A stretch of DNA of 64,000 nt from Ruegeria sp. HKCCA6707 (GCF_013033515.1 NZ_WQEG01000003.1:124001-188000); one strand, 5' to 3'. Positions 42,286 through 53,159 are shown, counted from the stretch's first letter. Translations and numbers: made by a program. Notes: generated from the sequence alone by a model not told the origin.

Positions 42286-43449
42286 TCAGCTCAGTGGCTG
42301 CGCGCGCTCAACAATGCGCGCAAAGAACGAGGCCCCCACCGGTGCGACCTCATCATTGAAATTGTACTTTGGATGGTGCAGCCCGGCGCCATCACCCTGC
42401 CCCAAAAACAGATAGGCACCGGGGCGCTCTTGCAGCATGTAGGAGAAATCCTCGGCCCCCATTTCACGGCCAGTATTGCCGGTGACGCGGTCCTTGCCTG
42501 AAATCTCACGGGCGACCTCGGCTGCGAAGTCGGCTTTCTCGGCGTCGTTGATCGTGGCCGGGTAGTTGACGTCATAATCCAGACGCGCTTCCACCCCGTA
42601 AGCTTTGGCCTGGCCTTCGACGATCTCGGCCATTCGCCGCATGACCATCTTTTGCACCGATGGGTCAAAGCTGCGCACGGTGCCGTTGATATAGGCGGTA
42701 TCCGGGATCACATTGTTGACCGTGCCGGTGTGGATCTGTGTCACCGAGACCACCAGATCATCCAGCGCGTAATGGTTGCGGCTGACAATGGTCTGGATCG
42801 CCTGTGCAATGCCGCAAGCCGCCATCACCGGATCGCAGGTCTCGTGCGGCATGGCACCGTGACCGCCCTTGCCCTGAATATGAATGTCGAACGTATCCAC
42901 CGCTGCCATGATCGGCCCGGGGGTGGTATAGAATGACCCTTCGACAAAGCCCGGCGCATTGTGCAGCGCATAGACCTGAGAAATATCGAACCGGTTCATG
43001 ATGCCTTCTTCGACCATGACACCGGCTCCGCCGCCGTCTTCCTCGGCAGGTTGAAAGATCAGGGCCACCCGACCACGGAAATTCCGGGTCTCGGCCAAAT
43101 AGCGTGCGGCCCCCAGCAACATCGTGGTATGCCCGTCGTGACCACAGGCGTGCATCTTGCCGGGGTTGGTCGAGGCATAGTCGACGCCGGTTTCCTCGGT
43201 GATCGGCAGCGCGTCCATATCGGCGCGCAGACCAATGGTTGGCCCCTCGCCCTGCCCGTTGATGATTGCGACCAGACCTGTCTGGGCAATACCTTCATGC
43301 AGCTCATCCACGCCGAATTCGCGCAACCTTTCGGCCACAAAAGCCGCAGTCTGATGGCAATCAAAGGCCAGCTCGGGAATCGTATGCAAATGCCGCCGCC
43401 ATGCGGTCATATCGGCTGAGAAATCGGCAATTCGGTTGACGACGGGCAT
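42286..43449 (-). CDS. M20-family amidohydrolase (hippurate/N-acyl amino acid hydrolase type)
   Basis: 387 residues. Metal-binding segments are ACGHDGHTTMLLGAARYLAE and VALIFQPAEEDGGGAGVM. The dimerisation domain has GKGGHGAMPHETCDPVMAAC and the final ligand is in MGAEDFSYMLQERPGAYLFL. ATG 43449 (MPVVNRIADFSADM) has AGGAG ten bases upstream. A longer frame crosses into the divergent mazG gene. First gene of the M20-agmatinase-ureohydrolase operon. The natural substrate is uncertain. Confidence 0.94.
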   Translation of the reverse strand: MPVVNRIADFSADMTAWRRHLHTIPELAFDCHQTAAFVAERLREFGVDELHEGIAQTGLVAIINGQGEGPTIGLRADMDALPITEETGVDYASTNPGKMHACGHDGHTTMLLGAARYLAETRNFRGRVALIFQPAEEDGGGAGVMVEEGIMNRFDISQVYALHNAPGFVEGSFYTTPGPIMAAVDTFDIHIQGKGGHGAMPHETCDPVMAACGIAQAIQTIVSRNHYALDDLVVSVTQIHTGTVNNVIPDTAYINGTVRSFDPSVQKMVMRRMAEIVEGQAKAYGVEARLDYDVNYPATINDAEKADFAAEVAREISGKDRVTGNTGREMGAEDFSYMLQERPGAYLFLGQGDGAGLHHPKYNFNDEVAPVGASFFARIVERAQPLS

Positions 43450-43515
43450 CTGGGGTGGACTCCTGATCCAAGCTGCGGAATGGATGCATCTGACACGGGA
43501 ATGAAAGGCGGCGCA

Positions 43516-44382
43516 ATGGCGGAAAACTCTCTGATCCACAACAGCGATGCAGGTATCGAACGTCTGCTGGAAATCATGCGCCGCCTGCGCGATCCACAGA
43601 TTGGATGCCCCTGGGATATCGAACAGGATTTCGCCAGTATCGCACCCTATACGATTGAAGAGGCCTATGAGGTCGCCGACGCCATTGAACGCGAGGCCTA
43701 TGATGAGCTGAAGGGTGAATTGGGCGATCTGCTGTTCCAATCGGTCTTTCACGCTCAGATGGCCGAAGAAGCCGGGCATTTCACCTTCCAGGATGTGGTG
43801 CGCACCATGTCAGACAAGATGGTGGCCCGGCACCCGCATGTCTTCGGCGAGGAATCTCGCGATAAATCCGCCGAACAACAGGTGCAGGATTGGGAGACCA
43901 TCAAGGCCGCCGAACGCGCAGGCAAGGCACAGAAAGGCGCTTTGGATGGGGTTGCCGCCAACCTGCCCGCCCTGCTGCGGGCACATAAACTGCAAAAACG
44001 TGCGGCCCGCGTGGGGTTTGACTGGCCCGATGCCAGCCATGTGCTGGCCAAGATCACCGAAGAAGCCGCCGAGTTAGAAGAGGCACGCGACCAGATGGAT
44101 GCGGACGCGTTGGAGGATGAGTTCGGTGATCTTCTGTTCGTCATCGTCAATCTGGGCCGTCATCTGGGCATCGAACCCGAAGCCGCCCTGCGCCGCACCA
44201 ACGCCAAGTTCACCCGCCGGTTTGGACAGGTCGAGGCCCGGCTGGCCGAACGGGGCCGAACCCCATCTGAAAGCACGCTTGAAGAAATGGACGCACTGTG
44301 GGACGCGGTCAAAACCGAAGAACACCGGGCCAATGGCAAACTCTCGCCTGCCGTGGCGACGCCCGCGCGCAGCGAGGCGTAA
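43516..44382 (+). CDS. mazG: Nucleoside triphosphate pyrophosphohydrolase MazG
   Basis: Degrades NTPs, including damaged ones, and modulates (p)ppGpp. Two MazG domains are visible: CPWDIEQDFASIAPYTIEEA with EIADAIE-like VADAIEREAYDELKGELGDL, and KITEEAAELEEARDQMDADA with ALEDEFGDLLFVIVN. Each has the EExxE/ExxD metal ligands. ATG 43516 follows AAAGG and gives 288 residues. Divergent from the M20 gene. Confidence 0.95.
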   Translation: MAENSLIHNSDAGIERLLEIMRRLRDPQIGCPWDIEQDFASIAPYTIEEAYEVADAIEREAYDELKGELGDLLFQSVFHAQMAEEAGHFTFQDVVRTMSDKMVARHPHVFGEESRDKSAEQQVQDWETIKAAERAGKAQKGALDGVAANLPALLRAHKLQKRAARVGFDWPDASHVLAKITEEAAELEEARDQMDADALEDEFGDLLFVIVNLGRHLGIEPEAALRRTNAKFTRRFGQVEARLAERGRTPSESTLEEMDALWDAVKTEEHRANGKLSPAVATPARSEA

Positions 44383-44445
44383 AATAACTGGACAAGATCG
44401 GCAGCACTTGCGAGTGTCCGCGCTCTGACAGTCCGGAGGCAAACA

Positions 44446-45387
44446 ATGGCAGCGCGCAAGATCATCATCGACACAGACCCCGGACAGGACGACGCGGTGG
44501 CCATTCTGCTGGCCTTGGCCAGCCCGGATGAGATCGAAGTGCTGGGACTGACCGCTGTGGCAGGCAATGTGCCGCTGGAGCTGACCGCCAAGAATGCCCG
44601 CATCGTATGTGAACTGGCCGGTCGCCCTGACATCCCGGTTTATGCAGGCTGCGACCGCCCGATGAACCGCGAACTGGTCACGGCAGAACATGTGCACGGC
44701 AAAACCGGGCTGGACGGCCCTGTGCTGCCTGACCCTGAAATGCCATTGGCTGACGGCCATGGGGTGGATTTCATCATCGACACCCTGCGCGCGCACGCGC
44801 CCGGCACCGTCACGCTCTGCCCGCTGGGGCCGCTGACTAACATCGCAACCGCGTTTGAAAAAGCCCCCGATATTGTCGAGCGTGTACAGCAGATCGTGCT
44901 GATGGGCGGCGCTTATTTTGAGGTTGGCAACATCACGCCTGCGGCCGAATTCAACATTTATGTTGACCCACAAGCGGCTGATATCGTGTTCAAATCGGGC
45001 GCAGACATTGTGGTGATGCCACTGGATGTGACCCATGAAGCGCTGGTCACGCCACATCGCAACGATGCATTCCGCGCGCTGGATTCGAAGGTCGGTCATG
45101 CGGTGGCTGAGATGACCGATTTCTTCGAACGCTTCGATAAAGAGAAATACGGCTCGGACGGTGCACCGCTGCATGATCCTTGTGTCACCGCCTACCTCAT
45201 TCAGCCCGAGTTGTTCTCGGGTCGTTTCGTCAATGTGCAGATCGAAACCACGTCTCCCCTTACCATGGGCATGACGGTGGCCGATTGGTGGGGCGTGACC
45301 GACCATCCACCCAATGCGCTGTTTATCAGTGATGTTGACGCCGATGGATTTTTCAAATTGCTCACCGAACGACTGGCCCGGTTATGA
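44446..45387 (+). CDS. Inosine/uridine-preferring nucleoside hydrolase
   Basis: A 313-residue Ca-dependent N-ribohydrolase. The N-terminal DTDPGQDDAVAILLALA is the Asp cluster signature (DxDxxxDD). Further family segments are VYAGCDRPM, LGPLTNIATAFEKAP, VLMGGAYFEVGNITPAAEFN and HDPCVTAYLI. GGAGG lies before the ATG. It overlaps the following GNAT gene by 4 bases. Purine/pyrimidine salvage is the expected role. Confidence 0.95.
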   Translation: MAARKIIIDTDPGQDDAVAILLALASPDEIEVLGLTAVAGNVPLELTAKNARIVCELAGRPDIPVYAGCDRPMNRELVTAEHVHGKTGLDGPVLPDPEMPLADGHGVDFIIDTLRAHAPGTVTLCPLGPLTNIATAFEKAPDIVERVQQIVLMGGAYFEVGNITPAAEFNIYVDPQAADIVFKSGADIVVMPLDVTHEALVTPHRNDAFRALDSKVGHAVAEMTDFFERFDKEKYGSDGAPLHDPCVTAYLIQPELFSGRFVNVQIETTSPLTMGMTVADWWGVTDHPPNALFISDVDADGFFKLLTERLARL

Positions 45388-45833
45388 GCGCCGCCCTGCG
45401 GTTGGCCCGCCCCGAGGATCTTGATCGCCTGATGACCCTTGTGTCGGCATTTCATGCCGAGGAAGGGATTGATCAGGACGCTGACACGCGCCGCGCGGCG
45501 CTGTCCCCTTTGCTGGACGGCATTCCGCATGGCTGCATCTATCTGATCGGTCCGTCGCGCGCGCCGTTGGGCTATCTCATCCTGACCTTTGGCTGGTCGG
45601 TCGAGTTTGGCGGCATGGACGGGTTCATCGACGAGATTTACATCCGCCCTGCTGTCCGCGGTCGCGGGATCGCGACCGAAGTTCTGCTTGAATTGCCCAA
45701 GGCGTTGGCGGGTGCAGGTCTGACCGCCCTGCATCTTGAGGTCGACCGGACCAATGAAAGCGCCAACAAGCTGTATCTGCGGACCGGTTTCAAACCCCGG
45801 GATCGCTATATGCTGATGAGCAAGGCGCTTTAG
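45384..45833 (+). CDS. GNAT-family N-acetyltransferase
   Basis: A 149-residue single GNAT domain: LRLARPEDLDRLMTLVSAFH, GCIYLIGPSRAPLGYLILTF, then the acetyl-CoA loop IRPAVRGRGIATEVLLELP and HLEVDRTNESANKLYLRTGF. It is translationally coupled to the nucleoside hydrolase gene. The acceptor is unknown. The 3' end overlaps a small lipoprotein gene on the other strand. Confidence 0.92.
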   Translation: MSAALRLARPEDLDRLMTLVSAFHAEEGIDQDADTRRAALSPLLDGIPHGCIYLIGPSRAPLGYLILTFGWSVEFGGMDGFIDEIYIRPAVRGRGIATEVLLELPKALAGAGLTALHLEVDRTNESANKLYLRTGFKPRDRYMLMSKAL

Positions 45834-45997
45834 TGTGTCGGGATGCCCATATTCACGCCGGGCATTTCCATATCCATCACCGGATCCGAGGCCGAAGCGG
45901 CGATCCCCGTGATCGGATAGGTGCTGGGCCCGGAACAGGCCGCGATAAGCATGACGGAAGAAACTGAGCAAATCAGAAGGAATTTGGATACAGACAT
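45830..45997 (-). CDS. Small lipoprotein, unknown function
   Basis: A 55-residue gene. A strong AAAGGAG precedes the ATG at 45997. Residues 1-20 are a signal peptide (MSVSKFLLICSVSSVMLIAA) with lipobox IAAC at residues 18-21, predicting lipidation at Cys21. The mature part is short and Met/Gly/Pro-rich (MDMEMPGVNMG). The stop overlaps the convergent GNAT stop by 3 bases. No family is recognised; a small entericidin-like or envelope-stress lipoprotein is one possibility. Confidence 0.75.
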   Translation of the reverse strand: MSVSKFLLICSVSSVMLIAACSGPSTYPITGIAASASDPVMDMEMPGVNMGIPTH

Positions 45998-46364
45998 CGT
46001 GATCTCCTTTCTGCACTGCAGTCAGGTTAGGTCACGTCGATTGATCGTGTTTAGGAACTAGTTCACACAAAACTGAAAAATTGTCGGAATTTTCGAACCA
46101 ATTGGATTCGCCGGACATCCCGAACACTGTTAATTCGTTGAAAACTATACCTGTTCCGATCTCACATACATCTCGATAAAAGTAGGGCGAGCTGACGAAA
46201 AATTGGAGTTGTCCGAATTTCTATCGCGCTTTTCGAAACCCAGAGGCAAATATTACCGCTCCGATGCAACCAGAGGTTATCCCGCATTCAAAAGGATTCG
46301 TTGGGACCCAACGGCTTTGCATTGACCGATCAGCACCAGCAGAAAATCGTGATGTACCCAACAC
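45998..46364. other. AT-rich intergenic stretch, no gene seen
   Basis: About 370 bases clearly poorer in GC than the surroundings, with GAACTAGTTC (46055-46064, a perfect 10-bp palindrome) near the lipoprotein promoter. No frame with a ribosome site is seen. A small RNA ending at the hairpin 46365-46398 on the plus strand is possible but unsupported. Confidence 0.4.
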
Positions 46365-46398
46365 AAACGCCGGACCGCTTCAAGCTGGTCCGGCGTTT
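46365..46398 (-). terminator. Strong hairpin, probable enolase terminator
   Basis: Perfect 12-bp arms, AAACGCCGGACC (46365-46376) and GGTCCGGCGTTT (46387-46398), with a 10-base loop. On the minus strand it is 69 bases past the eno stop and followed by T-rich sequence. It could also serve a plus-strand transcript. Confidence 0.75.
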
Positions 46399-46467
46399 AA
46401 GGTGTAATAGCTTTGATGGAACGCGATCCCCGAGCCAAGCTTGAGGATCACCGTATCAACTAAAGGC

Positions 46468-47781
<1,314 letters not shown>

Positions 47782-47881
47782 TCATAGCAGCAACCGGCGG
47801 AAAGTAAACCGGTTACGTTATCGCTAACAGGCATATTTTCCTGCCTTTAGGGCTAACACCCGGGGAATTGCATCAAACGGG

Positions 47882-48760
47882 TCAGGCGATGGCCAGCTGT
47901 CTGGCCAAACGGCGTTCGCGGACAAAGGTGTAAAGACCTGAGGCGATAATCAGGCTGGCCCCAGCCAGGGTCAGCGCATCCGGGCGCTCGTAGAACATCA
48001 GCATCCCCGCGATCATCGAGAACACAAGCCGCGTATAGCGGAACGGCATCATTGCAGACGCCTCGCCCACCCGCATGGCCGCAACGATACCGTAATAGCC
48101 CAACATGCTGGATAGGAACGCAGCCAGATAGGGAAAGACATGCGCCGATTGCAGCGGCGCAACCGGTTGATCTGCCCAGACCATCAGCACCGCACCGGCC
48201 AGCGTCGCGCTCAGATAGGCCTGCATCGCCACGACGGTTGAGGGCACTCTTGTATCCAGCCGCCGTGTGATCAGATCCCGCGCTGCGATCAAGACAACGG
48301 AAAGGATCACCAGAAGCGTCTCGGGCTGGAATCCCTCCAACCCCGGGCGGATGATCATCAACACTCCGATGAAGCCAACACCGATTGCGCTCCAGCGCCG
48401 CCAGCCCACAGTTTCGCCCAGAAACAATGCAGCCCCCATGGTGATGACCAGAGGCAACGCCTGAAACACGGCTGCCACCGTCGACAGGTCAATCGAAGAC
48501 AGAGCGGTCACAAAAGCAACCGCGGCAACGCCTTCGGTCGAGGCTCTGATCAAAGGCACCGCCTTCCACGCTGCCGGTTCAAAGATCCGCTTGCGCGAGG
48601 CTACGGTCAAAAGCGCGAAAGCCACCCCACACACGACGCCGAGCACAACCAGGATCTGCCCGGTCGGCACGCTGACCGACAGGTGTTTGATAAACATATC
48701 CTCGATTGCAAAAGCTGCCATCGATCCGACAAGCAGCAAGATGCCGTTTAAATTGTTCAT
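47882..48760 (-). CDS. DMT-superfamily (EamA) transporter
   Basis: 292 residues, ten predicted helices in two EamA repeats (about 1-138 and 150-285). FIKHLSVSVPTGQILVVLG, GETVGWRRWSAIGVGFIGVL and FRYTRLVFSMIAGMLMFYER are typical. Unlike the EamA gene at 17980 it stands alone. The substrate is unknown; exporters of this group move amino acids, nucleosides or metabolites. Confidence 0.92.
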   Translation of the reverse strand: MNNLNGILLLVGSMAAFAIEDMFIKHLSVSVPTGQILVVLGVVCGVAFALLTVASRKRIFEPAAWKAVPLIRASTEGVAAVAFVTALSSIDLSTVAAVFQALPLVITMGAALFLGETVGWRRWSAIGVGFIGVLMIIRPGLEGFQPETLLVILSVVLIAARDLITRRLDTRVPSTVVAMQAYLSATLAGAVLMVWADQPVAPLQSAHVFPYLAAFLSSMLGYYGIVAAMRVGEASAMMPFRYTRLVFSMIAGMLMFYERPDALTLAGASLIIASGLYTFVRERRLARQLAIA

Positions 48761-48893
48761 GAGCCGTTTCCGTGGCGCGCGATCAAAGCCGCGTCAGACA
48801 TCTAACCACAACCGCAATATGAGCGCGGTCGCAAGCTTTATCCCGCCGCGAAATATGAATTAACGTGGCGCCGCCAATCGCATTTGGTGATCG

Positions 48894-49307
48894 TCAGTCC
48901 TGATCCAGAGGCACGCCGTAAAGCTCAAGCCTGTGGCCCTTGAGGCGATACCCCAGCTTGGCGGCGATCTTTTCCTGAAGCGCCTCGATCTCGGGGTCGA
49001 CGAACTCGATGACCTGCCCCGATTGCATGTCGATCAGGTGGTCGTGGTGGTCCCGCTCGGCGTCTTCGTAGCGGGCACGGCCATCGCCGAATTCCAGCCG
49101 TTCCAGAATGCCGGCCTCTTCAAACAGCTTCACCGTGCGATAGACCGTAGCTATGGAAATCCCCTCATCCACAGCCGAAGCGCGGGTATAAAGTTCCTCG
49201 ACATCCGGGTGATCTGCGCTTTGTTCCAGCACGTGGGCGATGGTGCGGCGCTGACCCGTCATACGCAGACCTTTGGCTTCGCAGCGGGCGATGATCGTAT
49301 CGGACAT
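48894..49307 (-). CDS. Fur-family transcriptional regulator (Fur/Mur type)
   Basis: 137 residues. Winged helix GLRMTGQRRTIAHVLEQ, then ISIATVYRTVKLFEEAGILE as recognition region. The dimer/metal domain is ERDHHDHLIDMQSGQVIEFV. The HHDH motif and the absence of a heme-type HHH/Irr signature and of paired CxxC fit the alphaproteobacterial Fur/Mur (iron or manganese) group more than Irr or Zur. It is divergent from nothing and lies 72 bases from the EEP phosphatase gene upstream. Confidence 0.88.
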   Translation of the reverse strand: MSDTIIARCEAKGLRMTGQRRTIAHVLEQSADHPDVEELYTRASAVDEGISIATVYRTVKLFEEAGILERLEFGDGRARYEDAERDHHDHLIDMQSGQVIEFVDPEIEALQEKIAAKLGYRLKGHRLELYGVPLDQD

Positions 49308-49379
49308 GGTGACTCTCGGAACTGTTCGGGTCTCTGTCTTAATACGTCTGTGCGCCCTGCGCCACAGCGGAAATGCGCC

Positions 49380-50087
49380 TTAAGCCGCGCGGTGAAGGTC
49401 GACCCAGACCGGCAGGTGGTCCGACGCGATATGCGCGGGCCGCGCAGTCTGAACACCATGCGCAGCAGCTTGCAGGCCCGAGCCCAGCGCAATCCGGTCC
49501 AACGCGCCCAGCGGCCGGGCCGCTGGGAAGCTGGGGACCGGAGGCAGGAAGCTCATGTCGGGAGCCAGGTGATCCAGAACCGGTTGGCGGGACCATTCGT
49601 TGAAATCTCCGGCCCAAACCGTGGGCATTTGGGCAAGACCGGCGTCGCAATGTCGCAGATGGGTAATCTGCTGGCGGCGCGAGGCGGGCAACAAGCCCAA
49701 ATGCATTCCCATCACACGCAGCGGTCCTATGGGCGTGTCAAACTCGACCCGTACGGCCCCGCGGGGTTCAAGCCCCGGCAAGTCGTGATGGCCAGTCTGT
49801 CGCACGTTCAACCCGGCGCCCCGCCAGATCACCGCATTTCCGTGCCAGCCCAGACTGCCCGCGCCTCCCAGGTCGACGATCTGCCAGCCGGCCTCGTCCA
49901 GCATGAAATGCGGTAAGGCGGCGGGGCGCGGCGGCAGACGTTTGTCGGCCTCTTGCAGCACAACGATGTCGGCCTTCATACTGTCGATCACCTGCAGCGT
50001 CCGCTGCGGTTGGCGGCGAAAATCCATGCCAAGGCATTTCTGGATATTGTAGCTGGCCAGCCTGACAGTCTTTTCGCGTTTCATCAT
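49380..50087 (-). CDS. Endonuclease/exonuclease/phosphatase family protein
   Basis: A 235-residue EEP fold protein. Metal and catalytic residues are in RLASYNIQKCLGMDFRRQPQ, IVVLQEADKRLPPRP, WAGDFNEWSRQPVL and the terminal ASDHLPVWVDLHRA. There is no signal peptide, so it is cytoplasmic. Possible substrates are DNA, phospholipid or phosphoester metabolites. Single gene upstream of the Fur-family regulator on the minus strand. Confidence 0.9.
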   Translation of the reverse strand: MMKREKTVRLASYNIQKCLGMDFRRQPQRTLQVIDSMKADIVVLQEADKRLPPRPAALPHFMLDEAGWQIVDLGGAGSLGWHGNAVIWRGAGLNVRQTGHHDLPGLEPRGAVRVEFDTPIGPLRVMGMHLGLLPASRRQQITHLRHCDAGLAQMPTVWAGDFNEWSRQPVLDHLAPDMSFLPPVPSFPAARPLGALDRIALGSGLQAAAHGVQTARPAHIASDHLPVWVDLHRAA

Positions 50088-50292
50088 GTCTCAGATCATC
50101 CAAACCCAGCCAAGCATGTCAGGCCCACGCACCATTACAACTCGATTTTTTGCCACAGGCGCGCTATGCAATCACGCAGAACCTGAAGTTTAATTTGAAA
50201 CACGGATTTTCCTATCCTAGGACTGAAGTCCACGAAAACGCGACTGGTATGATCGTCGATACGGCTGACCCGACCCGAAGAGGACCCCGAAA

Positions 50293-51210
50293 TTGGACGT
50301 AGATTCCAAATTCGCAACCATGATCATCGCAGATATCGCTGGCAGCACTCCATTGTACAATGCGGTAGGTGACGATGAGGCGCAGCGCCTGATTCAGCTC
50401 AAGATCGACCATCTGCGGCGCGTGCTGCTGTCTTTCGGAGGTGTGCCCGTTGGCCAGAAAGGCGACGATGTCCTAAGCTTTTTCGACGACCCAAACGCCG
50501 CGCTCAAAGCCGCCCTAAAACTGGTTGAGCCAGATGAGGAAACGGTTCTGCAAGTGCATGTAGGGATGCACTCAGGCCCCATCGTGATCGGCGAGCGCGG
50601 CATCTATGGCGAGGCGGTCAACGTCACCGCGCGCTTTGCCACGGCCGCCAACCCCGGCGAGGCTTGTGTCAGCGAGGCCGCCGCCAAGCTTTTGCACCCG
50701 GAACACCGGTCCATGCTCAAGCCCCTTGGGCGGCTCAGCCTGAAAGGCGTGGCCGAGCCCCTACCCGCATTCTCGCTTGTCGACCCCACTTCGGACATGA
50801 TTTTCCAGACCCGTCTGCCCACGAATTTTGGACGGTCCGAGACCAACTGGAAACCCCATGCGGGTTTGACCCTGCATCTGCGCTATGAAGACAGTGTCTG
50901 GTGGTGTGGTGACAATGGTGAGCTGACCATCGGCCGCGCGCCCGATTGCGATGTCGTGCTGCAGCAACCCTGGGTGTCACGGACGCATGCGGTGCTGAGC
51001 ATGAAGGCGGGCAAACTGATCCTGACCGACCGCAGCACCTCGGGCACCTATGTAAAATCCGAAGCGGGCCGCGAGATCAGGCTGAAACGGGAATCTGTCA
51101 TGCTGGCTGATAGCGGCGTGATTTCCCCGACCATGCCGATAGACGAGTCTGAGGCCTGCCTGAGCTTTGAGATCCGCGGCCGGTCTCAGGTGCCGCAGAA
51201 CGTGGCCTGA
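50293..51210 (+). CDS. Class III adenylate/guanylate cyclase fused to an FHA domain
   Basis: 305 residues, start TTG at 50293 behind GAGGA. Residues 5-170 are a class III nucleotide cyclase ([70 protein letters not shown]). The first metal Asp (ADIAGST) and second (GDDVLSF) are present. Residues 200-290 are an FHA phosphothreonine-binding domain ([24 protein letters not shown] with GR and SRTH). No membrane segment. A cyclase responding to a Ser/Thr kinase signal is suggested. The C-terminal end overlaps selO. Confidence 0.92.
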   Translation: MDVDSKFATMIIADIAGSTPLYNAVGDDEAQRLIQLKIDHLRRVLLSFGGVPVGQKGDDVLSFFDDPNAALKAALKLVEPDEETVLQVHVGMHSGPIVIGERGIYGEAVNVTARFATAANPGEACVSEAAAKLLHPEHRSMLKPLGRLSLKGVAEPLPAFSLVDPTSDMIFQTRLPTNFGRSETNWKPHAGLTLHLRYEDSVWWCGDNGELTIGRAPDCDVVLQQPWVSRTHAVLSMKAGKLILTDRSTSGTYVKSEAGREIRLKRESVMLADSGVISPTMPIDESEACLSFEIRGRSQVPQNVA

Positions 51211-52604
51211 ACCACCTCAGTCGCGCTGGGCGGACGGCGCAGATCCTCGTTTTCCGGCTGATCCAGATAGGGTTGCGCCAAAACAGTATTCAGCCGGTTA
51301 AACAGCGTATAATCCCCCTGCACCGCCGCCGAGATCATCTGTTCGATGCGGTGATTGCGCGGGATAAAGGCCGGGTTGGCCGCTGTCATTGTCACGATGG
51401 GGTCAGCCTCGCGTGTCAGGCGCGCCTGCCAGCCTTCGGCCCAGCTGTCAAAGGCTTCGGGATTGGTGAACTGATCACGGGCCGCATCGCCGCCCAACGC
51501 TCGGAAGGTATTGGTGAAATCTGCTTGTTCGTCGGCCATGCGTTTCAGCAGGTCCGAGATGAGCGTCTGATCCCCTTCCTCGAATGTGGTCAACCCGATC
51601 TTGGCCCGGAACCGCGCAAGCCATTCCGCTTGCAACAGGTCAGGCATGGCGTGAACGATCTCGGTCGCTTCTTCTACGGCGGCTTCCTTGTCGTCATATT
51701 GCTGGATCAGGGCCGTGGCCAGCTGTGCCAGGTTCCACACTGCAATGTCGGGCTGGTTGGAATAGGCGTAGCGCCCAAACTGATCGATTGAGCTGAAGAC
51801 CGTATTGGGGTGATACTGATCCATGAAGGCGCAAGGCCCATAGTCTATTGTCTCTCCCGCGATCGAGCTGTTGTCGGTGTTCATGACACCGTGAATAAAG
51901 CCCACGCTCATCCAGGCCGCGATCAGGCGCGCCTGTGCGTCGCGCACATGGCGCAGAAGGCCCATGGGGCCATCAGCCTGCGGATAGTGACGGTCGATAG
52001 CGTATTCGGTCAGTTTGCGTAGATCGTCCAACTGCCCGCGCGCGGCAAAAACCTGAAAGGTGCCCACACGCAAATGGCTGCGCGCCACGCGCGTCAGCAC
52101 CGCACCGGGCATCGGGCCTTCGCGCAGCACGACCTCTCCGGTTTCGACCGCTGCCAGCGCGCGCGTGGTCGGTACGCCCAGCGCATGCATCGCCTCGGAC
52201 ACCACATATTCGCGCAACACCGGCCCCAGCCACGCACGCCCGTCACCATTGCGGGAAAACGGCGTGCGGCCCGATCCTTTGAGCTGAATATCCCGCCGCT
52301 CTCCGTCAGTGCCCAAGGTTTCGCCCAGCAACACCGCACGACCATCGCCCAATTGTGGGTTGTAATGCCCAAACTGATGCCCGGAATAGAGCTGAGACAA
52401 AGGCTCGGCCCCCTCCGGCATGGCGTTACCGGCAAAGGTCTCGGCCATGTCCTGCACGTCACCCGGCGTGATCCCCAACAGGCGTGCAAGATCTGCGTTG
52501 AACGCAACCAGTCGCGGGGCGCGCACGGGTTCGGGTTTTTGCCGAGCGTAAAAGCTGTTGGGCAGCTGGGCATAGCTGTTGTCGAAGGGGATCGTCAGTG
52601 TCAT
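51186..52604 (-). CDS. selO: Protein adenylyltransferase SelO (YdiU/UPF0061)
   Basis: A pseudokinase that transfers AMP to proteins. 472 residues. [20 protein letters not shown] and [17 protein letters not shown] give the conserved start of the fold. [20 protein letters not shown] and [20 protein letters not shown] are the catalytic lobe. [20 protein letters not shown] carries the metal-binding residues. The C-terminal Cys that regulates the enzyme is kept (ATFCGT). Its 3' end overlaps the cyclase-FHA gene by 25 bases. Confidence 0.96.
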   Translation of the reverse strand: MTLTIPFDNSYAQLPNSFYARQKPEPVRAPRLVAFNADLARLLGITPGDVQDMAETFAGNAMPEGAEPLSQLYSGHQFGHYNPQLGDGRAVLLGETLGTDGERRDIQLKGSGRTPFSRNGDGRAWLGPVLREYVVSEAMHALGVPTTRALAAVETGEVVLREGPMPGAVLTRVARSHLRVGTFQVFAARGQLDDLRKLTEYAIDRHYPQADGPMGLLRHVRDAQARLIAAWMSVGFIHGVMNTDNSSIAGETIDYGPCAFMDQYHPNTVFSSIDQFGRYAYSNQPDIAVWNLAQLATALIQQYDDKEAAVEEATEIVHAMPDLLQAEWLARFRAKIGLTTFEEGDQTLISDLLKRMADEQADFTNTFRALGGDAARDQFTNPEAFDSWAEGWQARLTREADPIVTMTAANPAFIPRNHRIEQMISAAVQGDYTLFNRLNTVLAQPYLDQPENEDLRRPPSATEVVQATFCGT

Positions 52605-52690
52605 GAGCCAAACATATGGTCCGCTTTGCCGATTGCCATAGAAGATTGCGCAACCCTGTGCATAATCAGCAGCAAAGGGACGGAACCTAT

Positions 52691-53110
52691 ATGAACGCGC
52701 AAGAGATCATCGACCAGTTGAACCTGCAACGCCATCCCGAAGGTGGTTGGTATGCCGAGACATGGCGTGCGGATAATGCAGGCCGCGCAACGGGCACTTG
52801 CATCTATTTCCTGTTGCAACAGGACGAGCGCAGCCATTGGCACCGGGTCAATGCCGACGAGATCTGGCTTTACCACGCAGGCGCGCCTCTGGTCCTGTCG
52901 ATCAGTGCGACAGATCAAGGGCCTGCGACGGATCATGTGCTGACGCCGGACTTGTCTCAGGGACGCCCGCAAGTGGTTGTCCCGAAACATCACTGGCAAG
53001 CCGCACGCAGCACGGGCGCTTATACTTTGGTCAGTTGCACCGTGTCGCCGGGATTCGAGTTTCAGGGGTTTGAACTGGCGGCACCAGAGTTTGACATCCC
53101 GCGTGGCTGA
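52691..53110 (+). CDS. DUF985 cupin-domain protein
   Basis: 139 residues. [20 protein letters not shown] is the DUF985 hallmark, followed by [20 protein letters not shown] and [14 protein letters not shown], then [20 protein letters not shown] in cupin order. A cupin barrel with a likely metal pocket (HWHRV, HHW). ATG 52691 is chosen; the longer frame to 52616 overlaps the divergent selO. Function unknown, possibly sugar or nucleotide binding. Confidence 0.88.
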   Translation: MNAQEIIDQLNLQRHPEGGWYAETWRADNAGRATGTCIYFLLQQDERSHWHRVNADEIWLYHAGAPLVLSISATDQGPATDHVLTPDLSQGRPQVVVPKHHWQAARSTGAYTLVSCTVSPGFEFQGFELAAPEFDIPRG

Positions 53111-53159
53111 ACGACCGCTGCGCTCCGGACAAGCCTGCCGTACATAAAGGAGCGATCTT

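Noticed and set aside
44074-45306. Open frame of 410 codons on the minus strand
   Set aside because: Antisense to mazG and the nucleoside hydrolase gene, both of which have clear family motifs; its product has no recognisable domain.
47830-47860. AGGCA/TGCCT hairpin between the EamA gene and eno
   Set aside because: Only five base pairs and no T-run in the minus direction; not convincing as a terminator.
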